64,000 nucleotides of DNA from NCBI GenBank assembly GCA_025917655.1, contig CP084610.1, forward strand, positions 434,001 to 498,000, read 5' to 3'. This document shows, piece by piece, positions 49,265 through 60,146 of this stretch. The position numbers and the translations under genes were made by a program. This DNA is from Chlorella sorokiniana. Taxonomy: Eukaryota > Chlorophyta > Trebouxiophyceae > Chlorellales > Chlorellaceae. Positions within the stretch are counted from its first letter, which is position 1. Each line of letters opens with the position of its first letter. The notes beneath the pieces were generated by a model, which saw nothing but the letters and a program-made list of their open reading frames with translations, had not been told where the DNA came from and ran no database searches.

Positions 49265-51827
49265 ATGTCTGAAGTAGAGGGCCTCGCTCTGCCGGAAACC
49301 GGCGTTTGGCTGGACGACTGCGCGGCCCCAGACCTAAGCAGCCTTCTGCAAGATGAGGAAGTTGCAGAGACGCCCTCTTTGTCTGGACCAGGCCTGCAAT
49401 TTGATGTGCACCTCCCCCAACATCCTGCCGCGCTTGTTGTCCCGCTCGAGTTGTCCGCCGCTGCGCTCTGCTCCGACAGCGGCGACACCAAGCAGCCAGG
49501 GTCGCCCTCCACGACGGACAAACTGAAGCGTGAGCGTCTACGAGCCAAGAACCGGGCCAAGTCGCAGCGGCATCGCCAACGCGAGAAAGTGGGTGGTGCA
49601 GTGCAGGCCGCACAAGCGGCAGACGCGATGCGCCCATGGTGAGTTCCTTTTGCTGTCTGGCTGCAGAGCCAGCGGGAACAGCTTGAGCAGCAGTGCCAGG
49701 CGACTGCTGTGGAGTTGGAGCGGGAGCGTGCACAGCGAGAGCGGCTGGGGCTGGCGGTACGGGTGAAGGACGCGTTGCAGGAGCACCTGGCGGCTGCCGA
49801 GCAGGTGCTGCAGGCAGCTGCAGCACAAGACCCCGTCGCAGCGCGTGCGTCGCAGGTGTGTTCACGCTGCAGCTTGCTAGCATCGCACGTCCAACCGCTG
49901 CCATGCAAGCAGCTTCCTGGCAGCACCCCTGCCAGCTCACCCGGCTCTGTGCTGGCCGCAGGAGGAGCCGGGCGCCGAGGAGAGCATCGCCAGCCTGGCA
50001 CGCCAGCTGTCGGCCATGACCTTCCAGCAGCGCGTGGACGTGTGCGGGCGGCTGTTCAGGGCCACGGCGCCGGCGCTGGAAGCCGTGGAGCAGCTGGGGG
50101 CCCGTGACGGTGAATCTGTGCGGGACGTGTATTCGCTCAACTGGGGGTGAGTGCGCCGCATGAGCACCGGGCACCGGGTTAGCCGCAGCGGGCCTGTGTT
50201 GAGAGGCAGGGGGCAGCCAACCTGCGCTGCGGCTGAGAAGCGGGCGGTTCGAGCGACACGCAGCTCTGCCGGCCGCCCACTCCCCTGCCGTGTCCCGCGT
50301 GCAGCGTGCAGCAGGAGGTTGGGCAGCAGATGGCGACAGCGCACCCTTACCTGCTGGAAGGTGTGCTGGGCATGTCTCGTGAGGTACTGGAGCAGGTGGG
50401 ATGCCGGTGGGAAGCCGGTGAATGTTAAAGGGCCCAGGTGTGCGGGCTGGCCAGTCTGCCAGCTTTACATGCCCCTCGCTCAGGAGGGGCTGCTGGATTG
50501 CAATTTTCTGGGACCCCGCTAACTTGCTGCTGCCATGCTCGCATTGAATTGGGCTGCTTGAAGGTCGTCCTGCCCAACCTCGCACCCTGCGCAGGACTGG
50601 GCAGACTTCTGCCAGTTTTCGGGTGACTTGACGGAGCAGCTGGATCGCGGGGCCATCAGCGAGGCGGCGGCGGTACAGCAAATGCGGCCCCCTCCTTCTA
50701 CATGCTGATGCGAGAGGTGCTCTTCCTGCTGCACCGCCCACAAGTCATCTTGCCGTTGCTTGTGCGCTTCAAGCTGCCTGGGGAGAGTGAGGAGGATGCG
50801 GCGGCGCGGTGGCGGCGTGTGGCGGTGAGAGCAGGGAGGGGCTGGTGGGGGTGTTTTGGGGGGCAGGAGTGCGCAGTGTAGGGGAGGGGGGGGGGGATTG
50901 AGCAATGTCGAGGACCTGCGGTTGGCCGCTGAGGCTCTGCTCGGACTGAAACTGGCCCGCCACCTGCTGTGCTCCACCGCAGAAAGACATCCAGATCACG
51001 CGGCAGCAGGCGCTGCAGCTGCGGCCCTCCTACCTTGAGTACCAGGAGCAGCTGCGGCGGCTGTCAAGCCAAACCGAAGCCTCGCTGGGGACCCTGGCGG
51101 CAGTGCGCCAGGCAGGGCCGCCGCACAAGCAGTACTGCCACGGCAGCGTGCAGCGCTGCGCTTTGCTCCGCTCTGCCATGCTCCACAGTACCCCTCTCAC
51201 CAGCCTTGCCACACCTTGCTCGTGCAATTGCAGAGTTTGAGCCAGAAGCTGCTCCAGCTGGACTGCGGGCTCGGGTACAAATGCATCCGCAGCTGCTGCC
51301 TGCCAGCTGCCGCCATGTCCCGGTGCCGCTGCTGTGCTCCTCGGGCCCGCGCACCCGCTTCACTCACCAGCACACGTTGCCCGTTGATTCCTGCTGAATG
51401 CCCTGTGTCCTGCCTCTGCCCTGCTGCCCGCAGGGCCCAGTCAGAGCAGTACCTTGCCCTGGCTGAAGCCGCAGGGCAGCTGCAGAGCGTGGAGTGCGGG
51501 CAGGAGGTGTTCCTCCTCTTCAATTACTACTCCGTGGCGGGCGGCGCCGTGACGGAACTGCAAAAGCTGCGGCTGATGGCTGGGTGCCGCCCCAACCTCA
51601 GCCCAGACGTGCCCACCATCGTGCGGGAGGCGCTGCGCATGCACGGGCTGCTGCCGGAGCAGCAGCAGGAGCAGCGCAATGCAGCCCCCGCAGCAGCAGA
51701 GGCAGCAGCAGCGGCAGCAGCAGCGGTGGCGCCAGCAGCCCCTGGGGGCACGGCGTCTGCTGCCGCGGCGGGCGTCACTGCAGCAGCGGCCAGCAGCAGC
51801 GGCGGCGGCAATGTACCTGTACAATAG
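49265..51827 (+). CDS. bZIP transcription factor, tandem copy 2
   Basis: Eight exons. Exon 1 (49265 to about 49588) is intact and encodes MSEVEGLALPETGVWLDDCA and a basic region RLRAKNRAKSQRHRQREK. Exon 2 is the zipper (ELERERAQRERLGLAVRVKD). Exon 3 has ESIASLARQLSAMTFQQRVD. Exon 4 has HPYLLEGVLGMSREVLEQ. Exon 5 has DWADFCQFSGDLTEQLDRGA and FLLHRPQVILPLLVRFKLPG. Exon 6 has ITRQQALQLRPSYLEYQEQL. Exon 7 has SLSQKLLQLDCGLG. Exon 8 (about 51434-51827) has QYLALAEAAGQLQSVECGQE, PTIVREALRMHGLLPEQQQ and an Ala/Ser-rich tail ending GNVPVQ. A one-base frameshift lies in exon 5 at the C run near 50689 (QQMRP/FYML). The gene is nearly identical to copy 3, including introns. Confidence 0.83.
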
Positions 51828-52110
51828 CACGATGCTTGCATCAAATTGATGGGACGGAAGCATGTAACGCAGCTGACATGTGACTGTCGGGCGTGAGGTG
51901 GCGGCGGCTGGCCAGGAGGACCCCGGCCACTTCACAAAGCTTTCTGGGTGACCGTGCATCGTTTGCAAGTTGAATGAGTGTCCAATGTCATTGCTTGTGG
52001 CGAGAAGCCGTGCGCTGTCGCACAAGAGCGCCAGCAAGGCACTTCGCACCCCATGATGTAACCGTGGGCAGCTTTACTGGGACTCAACATCGTTTATCAT
52101 TAGATGAACA
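51810..52110. repeat. About 300-bp duplicated 3'UTR/promoter segment, copy B
   Basis: Duplicate of 48961-49260, offset 2849 bases. It carries the stop, the TGTAA (51863-51867) and the upstream region of the next bZIP gene. With the flanking gene bodies it defines a tandem repeat unit of about 2.85 kb. Confidence 0.93.
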
Positions 52111-52114
52111 TAAA

Positions 52115-54648
52115 ATGTCTGAAGTAGAGGGCCTCGCTCTGCCGGAAACCGGCGTTTGGCTGGACGACTGCGCGGCCCCGGAGCTAAGCAGCCTTCTGCA
52201 AGGGGATTACAGTGCAAAGACGCCCTCTTTGCCTGGACCAGGCCTGCAATTTGATGTGCAGCTCCCCACATCCTGGGGTGCTTGCCGTCCCGCTCCCCTT
52301 CTCCGCCGCGGCGCTCCGCTCCAGCAGCGGCGACAGCAAGCAGCCAGGGTCGCCCTCCACGACGGACACGCTGAAGCGGGAGCGTGTGCGAGCCAAAAAT
52401 CGGGCCAAGTCGCAGCGGCATCGCGAGCGCGAGAAGGTGGGTGGTGCAGCGCGGGCGCCGCGTGCTGCCTGCGAGCGGCGATGGCAAAGCCCCATGGTGA
52501 GTTCCTTTTGCTGTCTGGCTGCAGAGCCAGCGGGAACAGCTTGAGCAGCAGTGCCAGGCGACTGCTGTGGAGTTGGAGCGGGAGCGTGCACAGCGAGAGC
52601 GGCTGGGGCTGGCGGTACGGGTGAAGGACGCGTTGCAGGAGCACCTGGCGGCTGCCGAGCAGGTGCTGCAGGCAGCTGCAGCACAAGACCCCGTCGCAGC
52701 GCGTGCGTCCCAGGTGTGTTCACGCTGCAGCTTGCTAGCATCGCACGTCCGCTGCCATGCAAGCAGCTTCCTGGCAGCGCCCCTGCCAGCTCTCCCGGCT
52801 CTGTGCTGGCCGCAGGAGGAGCCGGGCGCCGAGGAGAGCATCGCCAGCCTGGCACGCCAGCTGTCGGCCATGACCTTCCAGCAGCGCGTGGACGTGTGCG
52901 GGCGGCTGTTCAGGGCCACGGCGCCGGCGCTGGAAGCCGTGGAGCAGCTGGGAGCCCGTGACGGTGAATCTGTGCGGGACGTGCTTGCGCTGGATGGGGG
53001 TGAGTGCGCTGCATGAGCACCGGGCACCGGGCTAGCCGCAGCGGGCCTGTGCTGAGGGGCAGGCAGCAGCCAACCTGCGTTGCAGCCGAGAAGCGGGCGG
53101 TTCGAGCGACACACAGCTCTGCCGGCCGCCCACTCCCGTGCCGTGGCCCGTGCGTGCAGCGTGAAGCGGGAGGTCGGGCAGCACATGGCGACGGCGCACC
53201 CTTACCTGCTGGAAGGCGTGTTGGGCATGTCTCGGGAGGTGCTGCTGCAGGTGGGAAGCCGGTGAATGTTTAAGGGCCAAGGTGTGCGGGCTGGCCAGTC
53301 TGCCAGCTCCACATGCCCCTCGCTCAGGAGGGGCTGCTGGATTGCAACTTCCTGGGACCCCGCTAACTTGCTGCTGCCATGCTCGCATTGAATTGGGCTG
53401 CTTGAAGGTCGTCCTGCCCAACCTCGCACCCTGCGCAGGACTGGGCAGACTTCTGCCAGTTTTCGGGTGACTTGGCGGAGCAGCTGGATCGCGGGGCCAT
53501 CAGCGAGGCGGCGGCGGTACAGCAAATGCGGCCCCCTCCTTCTACATGCTGGTGCGGGAGGTGCTCTTCCTGCTGCACCGCCCGCAAGTCATCGTACCAC
53601 TGCTTGTGCGCTTCAAGCTGCCTGCGGAGAGTGAGGAGGCTGCGACGGCGCGGTGGCGTGGCGTGGCGGTGAGAGCATGGAGGACGAGGGGCGGAGGGGG
53701 TGTGGTGGGTGGGTGGTGCATGTTTATGGGGGAGCAATGCCAAGTACCCTGCTTGCTGCATGGATGCGGTTGGCCGCTAAAGCTCTGCTCGGACTGAAGA
53801 CTGAAACTGGCCCGCCACCTGCTGTGCTCCACCGCAGAAAGACATGCAAATCACGCTGCAGCAGGCGCTGCAGCTGCGGCCCTCCTACCTTGAGTACCAG
53901 GAGCAGCTGCGGCGGCTGTCAAGCCAAACCGAAGCCTCGCTGGGGGCCCTGGCGGCAATGCGCCAGGCAGGGCTGCCGCACAAGCAGTGCTGCCACGGCA
54001 GCCTGCAGCCCTGCGCTTTGCTGCGCTCTGCCATGCTCCACAGCGCCCTCTCATCAGCCTTCCCAGAACTTCTCCATGTTGCAGAGCCTGAGCCAGAAGC
54101 TGCTCCAGCTGGACCGCGGGCTCGGGTACGGCCGCACCCACAGCTGCTGCCTGCCAGCTGCCGCCATGTCCCGGTGCCGCTGCTGTGCTCTGCGGGCCGG
54201 CGCACCCGCTCCCCTCACCAGCACACGTTGCCCGATAATTCCTGCTGAATGCCCTGTGTCCTGCCTCTGCCCTGCTGTCCGCAGGGCCCAGTCAGAGCAG
54301 TACCTTGCCCTGGCTGAAGCCGCAGGGCAGCTGCAGAGCGTGGAGCGTGGGGAGGAGGTGTTCCCGCTCTATGACTACTTTTCCGTGGCGGGCGGCGTGA
54401 TGACGGAGCTTCAAAAGCTGCGGCTGATGGCGGGCTGCCGCCCCAACCTCGTTCCCGACGTGCCCACCGTCGTGCGGGAGGCGCTGCGCATGCACGGGCT
54501 GCTGCCGGAGCAGCAGCAGCCCACACCGCTGGCAGGCTTGTCGGGGCCGCAGCCGACGGGCCCCCGCCGCCGCTTGACCAGGCTGACCCAGCCCCGTAGG
54601 CAGCAGCGGAGCTTGGCAGCGCAGCCGAGAGTGGGGCCCGGTGCGTAG
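52115..54648 (+). CDS. bZIP transcription factor, tandem copy 3
   Basis: It has the same eight-exon layout as copy 2 and near-identical sequence: MSEVEGLALPETGVWLDDCA at the start, basic region RVRAKNRAKSQRHREREK (about 52385-52438), zipper, ESIASLARQLSAMTFQQRVD, HPYLLEGVLGMSREVLLQ, VLFLLHRPQVIVPLLVRFKL, LQLRPSYLEYQEQLRRLSSQ, and the PTVVREALRMHGLLPEQQQ block. After that Gln run (near 54516) it departs from copies 1 and 2. The Ala-rich tail is replaced by a Thr/Pro/Arg-rich end finishing RVGPGA with a stop at 54646-54648. Exon 1 contains a frameshift against copy 2 near 52264-52275, apparently two bases lost. Exon 5 has the same one-base break as copy 2 (near 53533). Both breaks may be sequence errors or may disable the gene. 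Confidence 0.78.
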
Positions 54649-55436
54649 CGTGGGGTGGCGGCTGAGACATCAAAGCACAGCCACAGCCCACATCACGACC
54701 AGTTTTCCGAGAGCGTGTAAGGAAACATATCCCCGCACTCCATCCTTGCCCCAAGCCAGCCAGCCAGGCAGCCTGCTAGGAGCTGGAGTGCAGTTGCTGG
54801 AAGGGGTGTCAGGAATGGGCTGGCTGCAGGGTGTTGTGGCGGGATCCCCTGTGAGCTGTCGAGAGCTTAGAGATCATGTGATTCCTCGTTAATACATTAA
54901 ATACATGATTACATGAAGTAGGTAGACTTGCGCACCAGATCCCCGGCTTGCTAGCACGCAGTGAGAGAGGGGCCAGTGCTGTTGCGCGCTGGCCAGTGGT
55001 AGCAGCAACAGCGGGCTGGCAGTTGCGGCGATCATGCTGACAGGGTGGTGTGGGATCCTCCTGCGCCTCCCTCGCACAACCACTCTGCATGGGGCGCAAG
55101 TCAGTTGGCACCCCAGGCTGCCCCCTGCTGGTAGCGATCGGAGCTGCTCCCATTGGAGTGCTGCCGCTGGCCGCCCCTGCCCTTGAGAAGCCTCACAGGC
55201 GCACAGGCGTTGAAAGGGCGCCACCCAACAGGCTGTACAATGCGAATCTGAATGAAACCTTCCGGCTAAGAGCTGCCAAGCTCTCATGCATCCACCTAGC
55301 GCGGTGTGCCACATGTGCTGCCGTGCCATGTGGCGTGTGGCGCCGCCACTGGATGATGCACAACTGCGCCGTCACGTGATTTTCGTCCTTCCCTGCATTC
55401 AAAGTTCTTCGTAGTCGCTGAATCGTTTGTGCTGCC
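54649..55436. other. Intergenic between bZIP copies 3 and 4
   Basis: 788 bases with no recognised gene. A TGTAA at 54716-54720 lies 68 bases past the copy 3 stop. The right part is the copy 4 promoter. An AT-richer patch (about 54885-54920: taatacattaaatacatgattacatg) stands out in this GC-rich region. Confidence 0.5.
54716..54720 (+). terminator. Putative poly(A) signal of bZIP copy 3 (TGTAA)
   Basis: TGTAA lies 68 bases past the stop. Confidence 0.4.
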
Positions 55437-58155
55437 ATGGAGGGCATAGGCGACACGTCGTTGCCGGAAGCTTGGGACTTGGGCGACGCAGGCGATTTAC
55501 CCGGGCTGGACAACTTGTTGGATGATGCCATAAACGCGGGACAGCTGGATGTGCTGGGCGCAGGCCTGCAGCTCGACCAGCTGCCCGTGCCGCTGCCGCC
55601 CCTCACCGCCCAGGGCAGCGGCAGCACAGGCGGCGCCGGCACTGCGCTGCTGGAAAGCAGCAGCAGCGACCCCTCCGCCTTGGACGAGCAGCAGCGTCGG
55701 GAGCGGATACGCGCGCAGAACCGCGAGAAGCAGCAGCGCTTCCGGCAGCGGCAGCGGGTGGGTCCAGCTTGGTCCCCGCACAAACCCCTGCTTGGCCTAG
55801 CACCGCCCGACACCCGCTGCATGGCGTCTGCGCCCCACTGCTTTCGTTGTGGTGTTGCGGTGCTGCAGGCAAAGAAGAAAGAGATGGAGGAGCAGTACGG
55901 AGTGGTTTCGGTGGACCTGGAGCGCGAGCGGGCCGCCAACGACACGCTGAGGCTGACCACTTCCGTCATGGAGGGCATGAAGGCGCAGAAGGAGGCAGCC
56001 GTGGAGGCGCTGCAAGCAGCCAGCCTGGCCGAGCGCGGCGGCGGCGCCGCCAACGGGGGCCGAACGCGGCGCTGTCTGCTGGGCCGCAGGCGGCCGGGGC
56101 GGGGGCGCTGGCGCTGCGCCTGTCGGCGATGCCCTTCCAGCAGCGCGTGGAGCTCTGCTGCCGCCTGTTTCTGCAGAGCCCCGCCCGGGAGCTGGTCGAG
56201 CAGCACGGCATCCTGGAGGAGGGTCAGCAGCTGGTGGACGGCTTTGCGCTCGACATGGAGTGAGCTGCTGGAATGCTGCTGCCGGGGAGGGAGGGCCCAG
56301 GCCGTGTGCGGGTTGTTTGTGTGGTGGGGGAGGGTAGGGGCATGTAAGGGTGCAAGGGTGCCCGCGGGCGCACGTCTCACGGCACATGTTGCTTGTGGTA
56401 CTGCTGGCACGTAATCGCAGGTGCACCAACCTTGCCGCTCCGGCCTCCCCACCCTCCCGCTCCAACCCCGCCGCCACGATGCGCAGCGGCGGCCACTCCC
56501 CACGTATCGCGTCGCTTGACGCACTCACTCAAATACACCGTGCAAACTTGCAGGCTGCAGCAGGAGATGGGGGACAAGCTGGTGGCGGCGCACCCGCAGA
56601 TGCTGGACGCTGTGCTGGCGATGTCGGCAGAAGCTGTGAAGAAGGTGGGTTTGGGTGTGCGTGCCTGGCGGCGCTGGTGGGGCTGAGTGCGGGTGTGGGG
56701 GTGGGTGGGGGTGGGGTGCTGTGGGGGGCCGGCACTCGGACGTGTTCCTGGGCATGGGACCAGCTGTGCCCGCCACGAACTCCGCTGCCTTCCTCGTCAC
56801 TGCCCTGAAGCCGCACCCTCCACCCTTCATCCCCCTCGCTCATCCCTGCCTGGCCACCCACCCATGGCCACCCACCCACCCTCATCCTTAACCATTGAAC
56901 CTGGGCAGGACTGGGCGGAGTTCATCGACTTTGCAGCCGCAGTCGTCGACGACCTGGACGCCGGCAGGATCGGCGAGGCGGAGGCGGTACAGCGCATGCG
57001 TCCCGCAGTGCTGTACAACATCGTGCTGGACGCCATTTTGCTGCGCCACCGCCCCGAAGTCATCCGCCCCCTCATGTACCAAACCCGGCTGCCCGGCGAG
57101 AGCGAGGAAGAGGCGACCGCGCGCTGGGCGCGGGCAGGGGTGCGCACGCTGCCCAGGGGGCTGGGCATGTGCATGTTCGTTTGTTCTGTTGGAATGTGCG
57201 CCGCTGGGGAGAGGGGGCGGCCGCGCGCGCCGAGCCCAGCGGGTGCTTGCACGTGTGGCAACGGTTGCCTTGCTGCGGAGGTTGCCGCGCGCGCTGCATG
57301 CCTCTGCCTGGCTGCCGGCCGCGCTTGCCGCAAGGCCGGTGTGCCGCCACCCACTGACCCACCGCGCACTGCTTCTCGCTGCACCGTGGACTGTTCGTGC
57401 AGCCCCGCCGTTGCCGCCCCTCCCACCCCTCTTGCCCCGCAGGAAGCCTTGCACGTCACCTTCGACCAGGCGCAGCAGCTGGTGGCGTCGTACCGCGAGT
57501 ACCTGAGCCGGGTGGAGGAGCTGCGCAGCCAGACGCAGACGTCCTTCGACACGCTGCGCCGCGTGCAGCAGGCGCGGGGGCGGGCGCCGTCGCATGCTAC
57601 CTGTTTAAGGGGGTGCATGGCTGCGTCCTGCCGTGCCGCTGGCGCTGCATTGTTTGCGCCAGCGCGACTTCCCTGCGCCTGCCCATCCCCGCAGGCCCTC
57701 AACCATAAGCTGCTGCACCTCGACGGCGGGCTCAGGTGCGGCGTACTGCTTGCTGTGCTGCTTGGGCTCGCGTGCAGCGTGCGCATGGCTGGCAGCGGCT
57801 GTAGCTGGCCATGGTTTTGCTGAGGACTGGCGCCAGTTTTGGCTGGATGCAGAGCCGAGGTTGCTCAGTACCTGGACTTGGCTGACGCTGCTGGGCAGCT
57901 GTCGGGGCTGCGGGACGCCGAGCTGTACTGCCTGCTCGACTTCTACGCCGCCGCCGGCGCCGCCATTTCGGAGCTGCAAAGGCGCGCATCATCGCGGCCT
58001 GCCGCCCCGCCCTCAACCCTGATGTCCCCATCATCATCCGCCTCATTCTGCTCCAACACGGGCTCATCAAGGAGGACGAGCCGCTTCCGCCGTCGGCTGG
58101 CGCAGCTCAGCGAGAGCAGCCAGGGCAGCTGCCGCCGCCTCAGCCGCCTGCATAG
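55437..58155 (+). CDS. bZIP transcription factor, tandem copy 4 (most diverged)
   Basis: Exon 1 (55437 to about 55757) encodes MEGIGDTSLPEAWDLGDAGD, an acidic/hydrophobic N-terminus, and the basic region RIRAQNREKQQRFRQRQR. Exon 2 carries the zipper (DLERERAANDTLRLTTSVME). The shared C-terminal region follows: LRLSAMPFQQRVELCCRLFL, HPQMLDAVLAMSAEAVKK, DWAEFIDFAAAVVDDLDAGR with AILLRHRPEVIRPLMYQ, FDQAQQLVASYREYLSRVEE, LNHKLLHLDGGLR, and QYLDLADAAGQLSGLRDAEL. Restoring one base at the AAA at 57978-57980 gives ARIIAACRPALNPDVPIIIR and a TAG at 58153-58155. A second one-base loss is at 56060-56061. Exon 5 is intact, unlike copies 1-3. This copy is the best guide to the ancestral protein. Confidence 0.84.
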
Positions 58156-58438
58156 CTGCTCCAGGCTGGGGAGCGCCAGCGCTCTGTATTTTCCGTCCGG
58201 CCGTCTTTCGTGCATGCTATGCAGCTAAGTTGTTGCAATGACCCCTGCTTTCTCAGGAGCACCACTTTAAGAACTCTTTCAATCCTTCATCAACTGTTCT
58301 GCCTGCACTCAGCTTCTGCGCCTTGCGTGCGCCTGGTTTGTACCAACCGACCAGCTGCACTCCCGGTGCACCTCTCGTCACCGGGCAGCATGCAGCGCTT
58401 GTAAATTTGTAGCGATACACGCGGGCTGGGCGCAGGCT
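58156..58438. other. Convergent intergenic region (bZIP copy 4 / methyltransferase)
   Basis: It contains a plus-strand TGTAA at 58400-58404, only 35 bases from the methyltransferase stop. The bZIP 3' UTR therefore probably runs into the methyltransferase 3' end. No gene. Confidence 0.5.
58400..58404 (+). terminator. Putative poly(A) signal of bZIP copy 4 (TGTAA)
   Basis: It lies about 245 bases past the stop at 58155. Confidence 0.4.
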
Positions 58439-60146
58439 TCACTTGCGCAGCACCAGCAGCCGCCCAAACTCCTTGCTGTCGGTGGCGAGGCACTGGCAGG
58501 CGGAGAAGCCCGCCGCCGCCGCCATGCGCTCGTACTCGGGCACCTCCTCTGGAAAGTCAAACCCCTCAATGTGCTGCATGACGGTGCGCGCCTCCTGTGG
58601 CTGGATGATGCCTGCGCGGAAATGCGAGGCCAAGGGGGAGAGATGGTGAGCAGTCCAGAAAGAGAGACGTGGTGAAAGGCTGGCCAGAGAATGCACCCAG
58701 CGGGGCCCGCTGGCGCCGGAGGCCAAGCTCGGCAGCAAGGGGAAGGAGGCGTGGTGGCTGGGGTGAGCGGCAGCTGCCCAGCAGAGGCGGGGAGGCAGGC
58801 GCCCGAGCGCAGCAGTCACCCTGGGCCACTGCGTCTGCCATGTTGGCATTGTACCGCTGCATGTACTGCTCTCGGCTCTCCCCGTCCCGCAGAAACACGT
58901 CCACCAGCACAAACAGGCCGCCGGGCGCAGGCAGCGCGCCACCTGCGCCACAAACGCCGCCTTGCCCTCGCGACTGCAACAAGGTGCCAGGAGACTCAAG
59001 CATCAGAGGGGCACGGGTGAGCGAGAGAGGGGGTTGTGGTCGCTGCAGTGGCGCCCCCGCGGCCGTGGCATGGCGGCTCTGCCGGCCAAGAGCGCCGCAG
59101 CGAGGCAGCTGGCGGTTGAGGCTTGCACGGCGGCAGCTGCAGCATCAGAGCTGGCACGGGGCTGCACACCTGAGGTGGTGCACTGCAAAGGAGGAAAACA
59201 CGATGTCATAGCTGTGGTCGGGGAGGCCACCACCCAATCCTTCATGTCTTGCTGCACGACATGTGGGCGAGACCAGCAGGAAAGGCAAGCTTGGGCAGGG
59301 AGGAGCCTGATGGGCAGACCCCCGGCCAGCGATCTGCGCTTCTGCACAGCCTCTGCTGCTGCGTCAGTCACTTGTGGCAGGGCTGCCGCTCTCGGCAGTA
59401 TTTAGAGCGGCTGGCACTGGCCAACGCACCTCCACAAGGCTCACAGAGCACTTGGGCTGCAGGAAAGCCAGGTTGACCGCCGCCCCCGCCAGCGCGGGAG
59501 CGGACACATCCACCCCTGTATAGCTGGCCAAAGCTAGCGCGCCGGCGGGGGCGCCGCAGGCGTGCAGCGCCGCCGCTGCCTGCTCCGCGTCGCCGCAGCC
59601 CAAGTCCAGCCAAGCGAGCGGCGGGGACGACGGGGCGGCACCCCGTTCCCGCAGCAGCAGCTCTCGTAGTGCGGCGTACAGGGTTCTGTGCTCCAAAAAG
59701 TCCGTTGCCAGCAGCTTTTGATAGGTGGACCAGGACTGCAAGTTTTGCGGAGCGACGAGAAAGGAGGGATGGGCGATGCAAATTGCGTCGGTCGTGGGAC
59801 GGGCGTGGGGAGCGTTGCAGCAGCAGGGTCTCCAGTCGCCACGACACACCGTCAACGTAGGTTTAACATGCTGGTCTATCCAACAAATGCTGGTCATGCC
59901 AACGCAGCAGCAGGCTCGCCTGCTTGAAGATGGCAACCGAGGTCTGGCTCTGCGAGTCGGCCAGGGGGCGGGCACACGGCCGATGGCGGCGGTGACCGTC
60001 ATGTGTGCGTTGCCGCGCTTGTCGGGAAATGGGAAAGTCTGATAGCGCCGGTTGAGCGAGATGAAGAAGCTGTATCGCCCGCTAAGCGACGGGGGCTCGA
60101 GGACAGGCGCGGTGCGAGGGGTTCTGCACGCTGAAAGACCCATCAA
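58439..60146 (-). CDS. SAM-dependent methyltransferase (class I fold)
   Basis: The core exon (about 59735-59430) begins SWSTYQKLLATDFLEHRTLY and holds the SAM-binding motif I AWLDLGCGDAEQAAAAL, then YTGVDVSAPALAGAAVNLAF. The next exon (about 59233-59170) has motif-like HSYDIVFSSFAVHHL. The next (about 58972-58820) has KAAFVAQVARCLRP and GGLFVLVDVFLRDGESREQY. The last (58612-58439) has FDFPEEVPEYERMAAAAGFS and ends GRLLVLRK with TGA at 58439-58441. This is the layout of class I methyltransferases; the substrate is unknown. A one-base loss lies at 58923-58925. The 5' end is uncertain. Upstream open sequence (YSFFISLNRRYQTFPFPDK, then HMTVTAAIGRVPAP) may be the N-terminal exon or belong to another gene. 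The start at 60146 is only the first ATG of that frame. Confidence 0.8.

Noticed and set aside
50680-50700. Programmed -1 frameshifting at the bZIP break
   Set aside because: The sequence at the break does not form the usual X XXY YYZ slippery heptamer in frame, and no clear downstream pseudoknot was seen. I kept the shared position as a finding but not this mechanism.
46663-58155. bZIP C-terminal region as a DOG1 domain as in plant TGA factors
   Set aside because: The conserved blocks do not resemble the DOG1 pattern I know, and block order and spacing differ.
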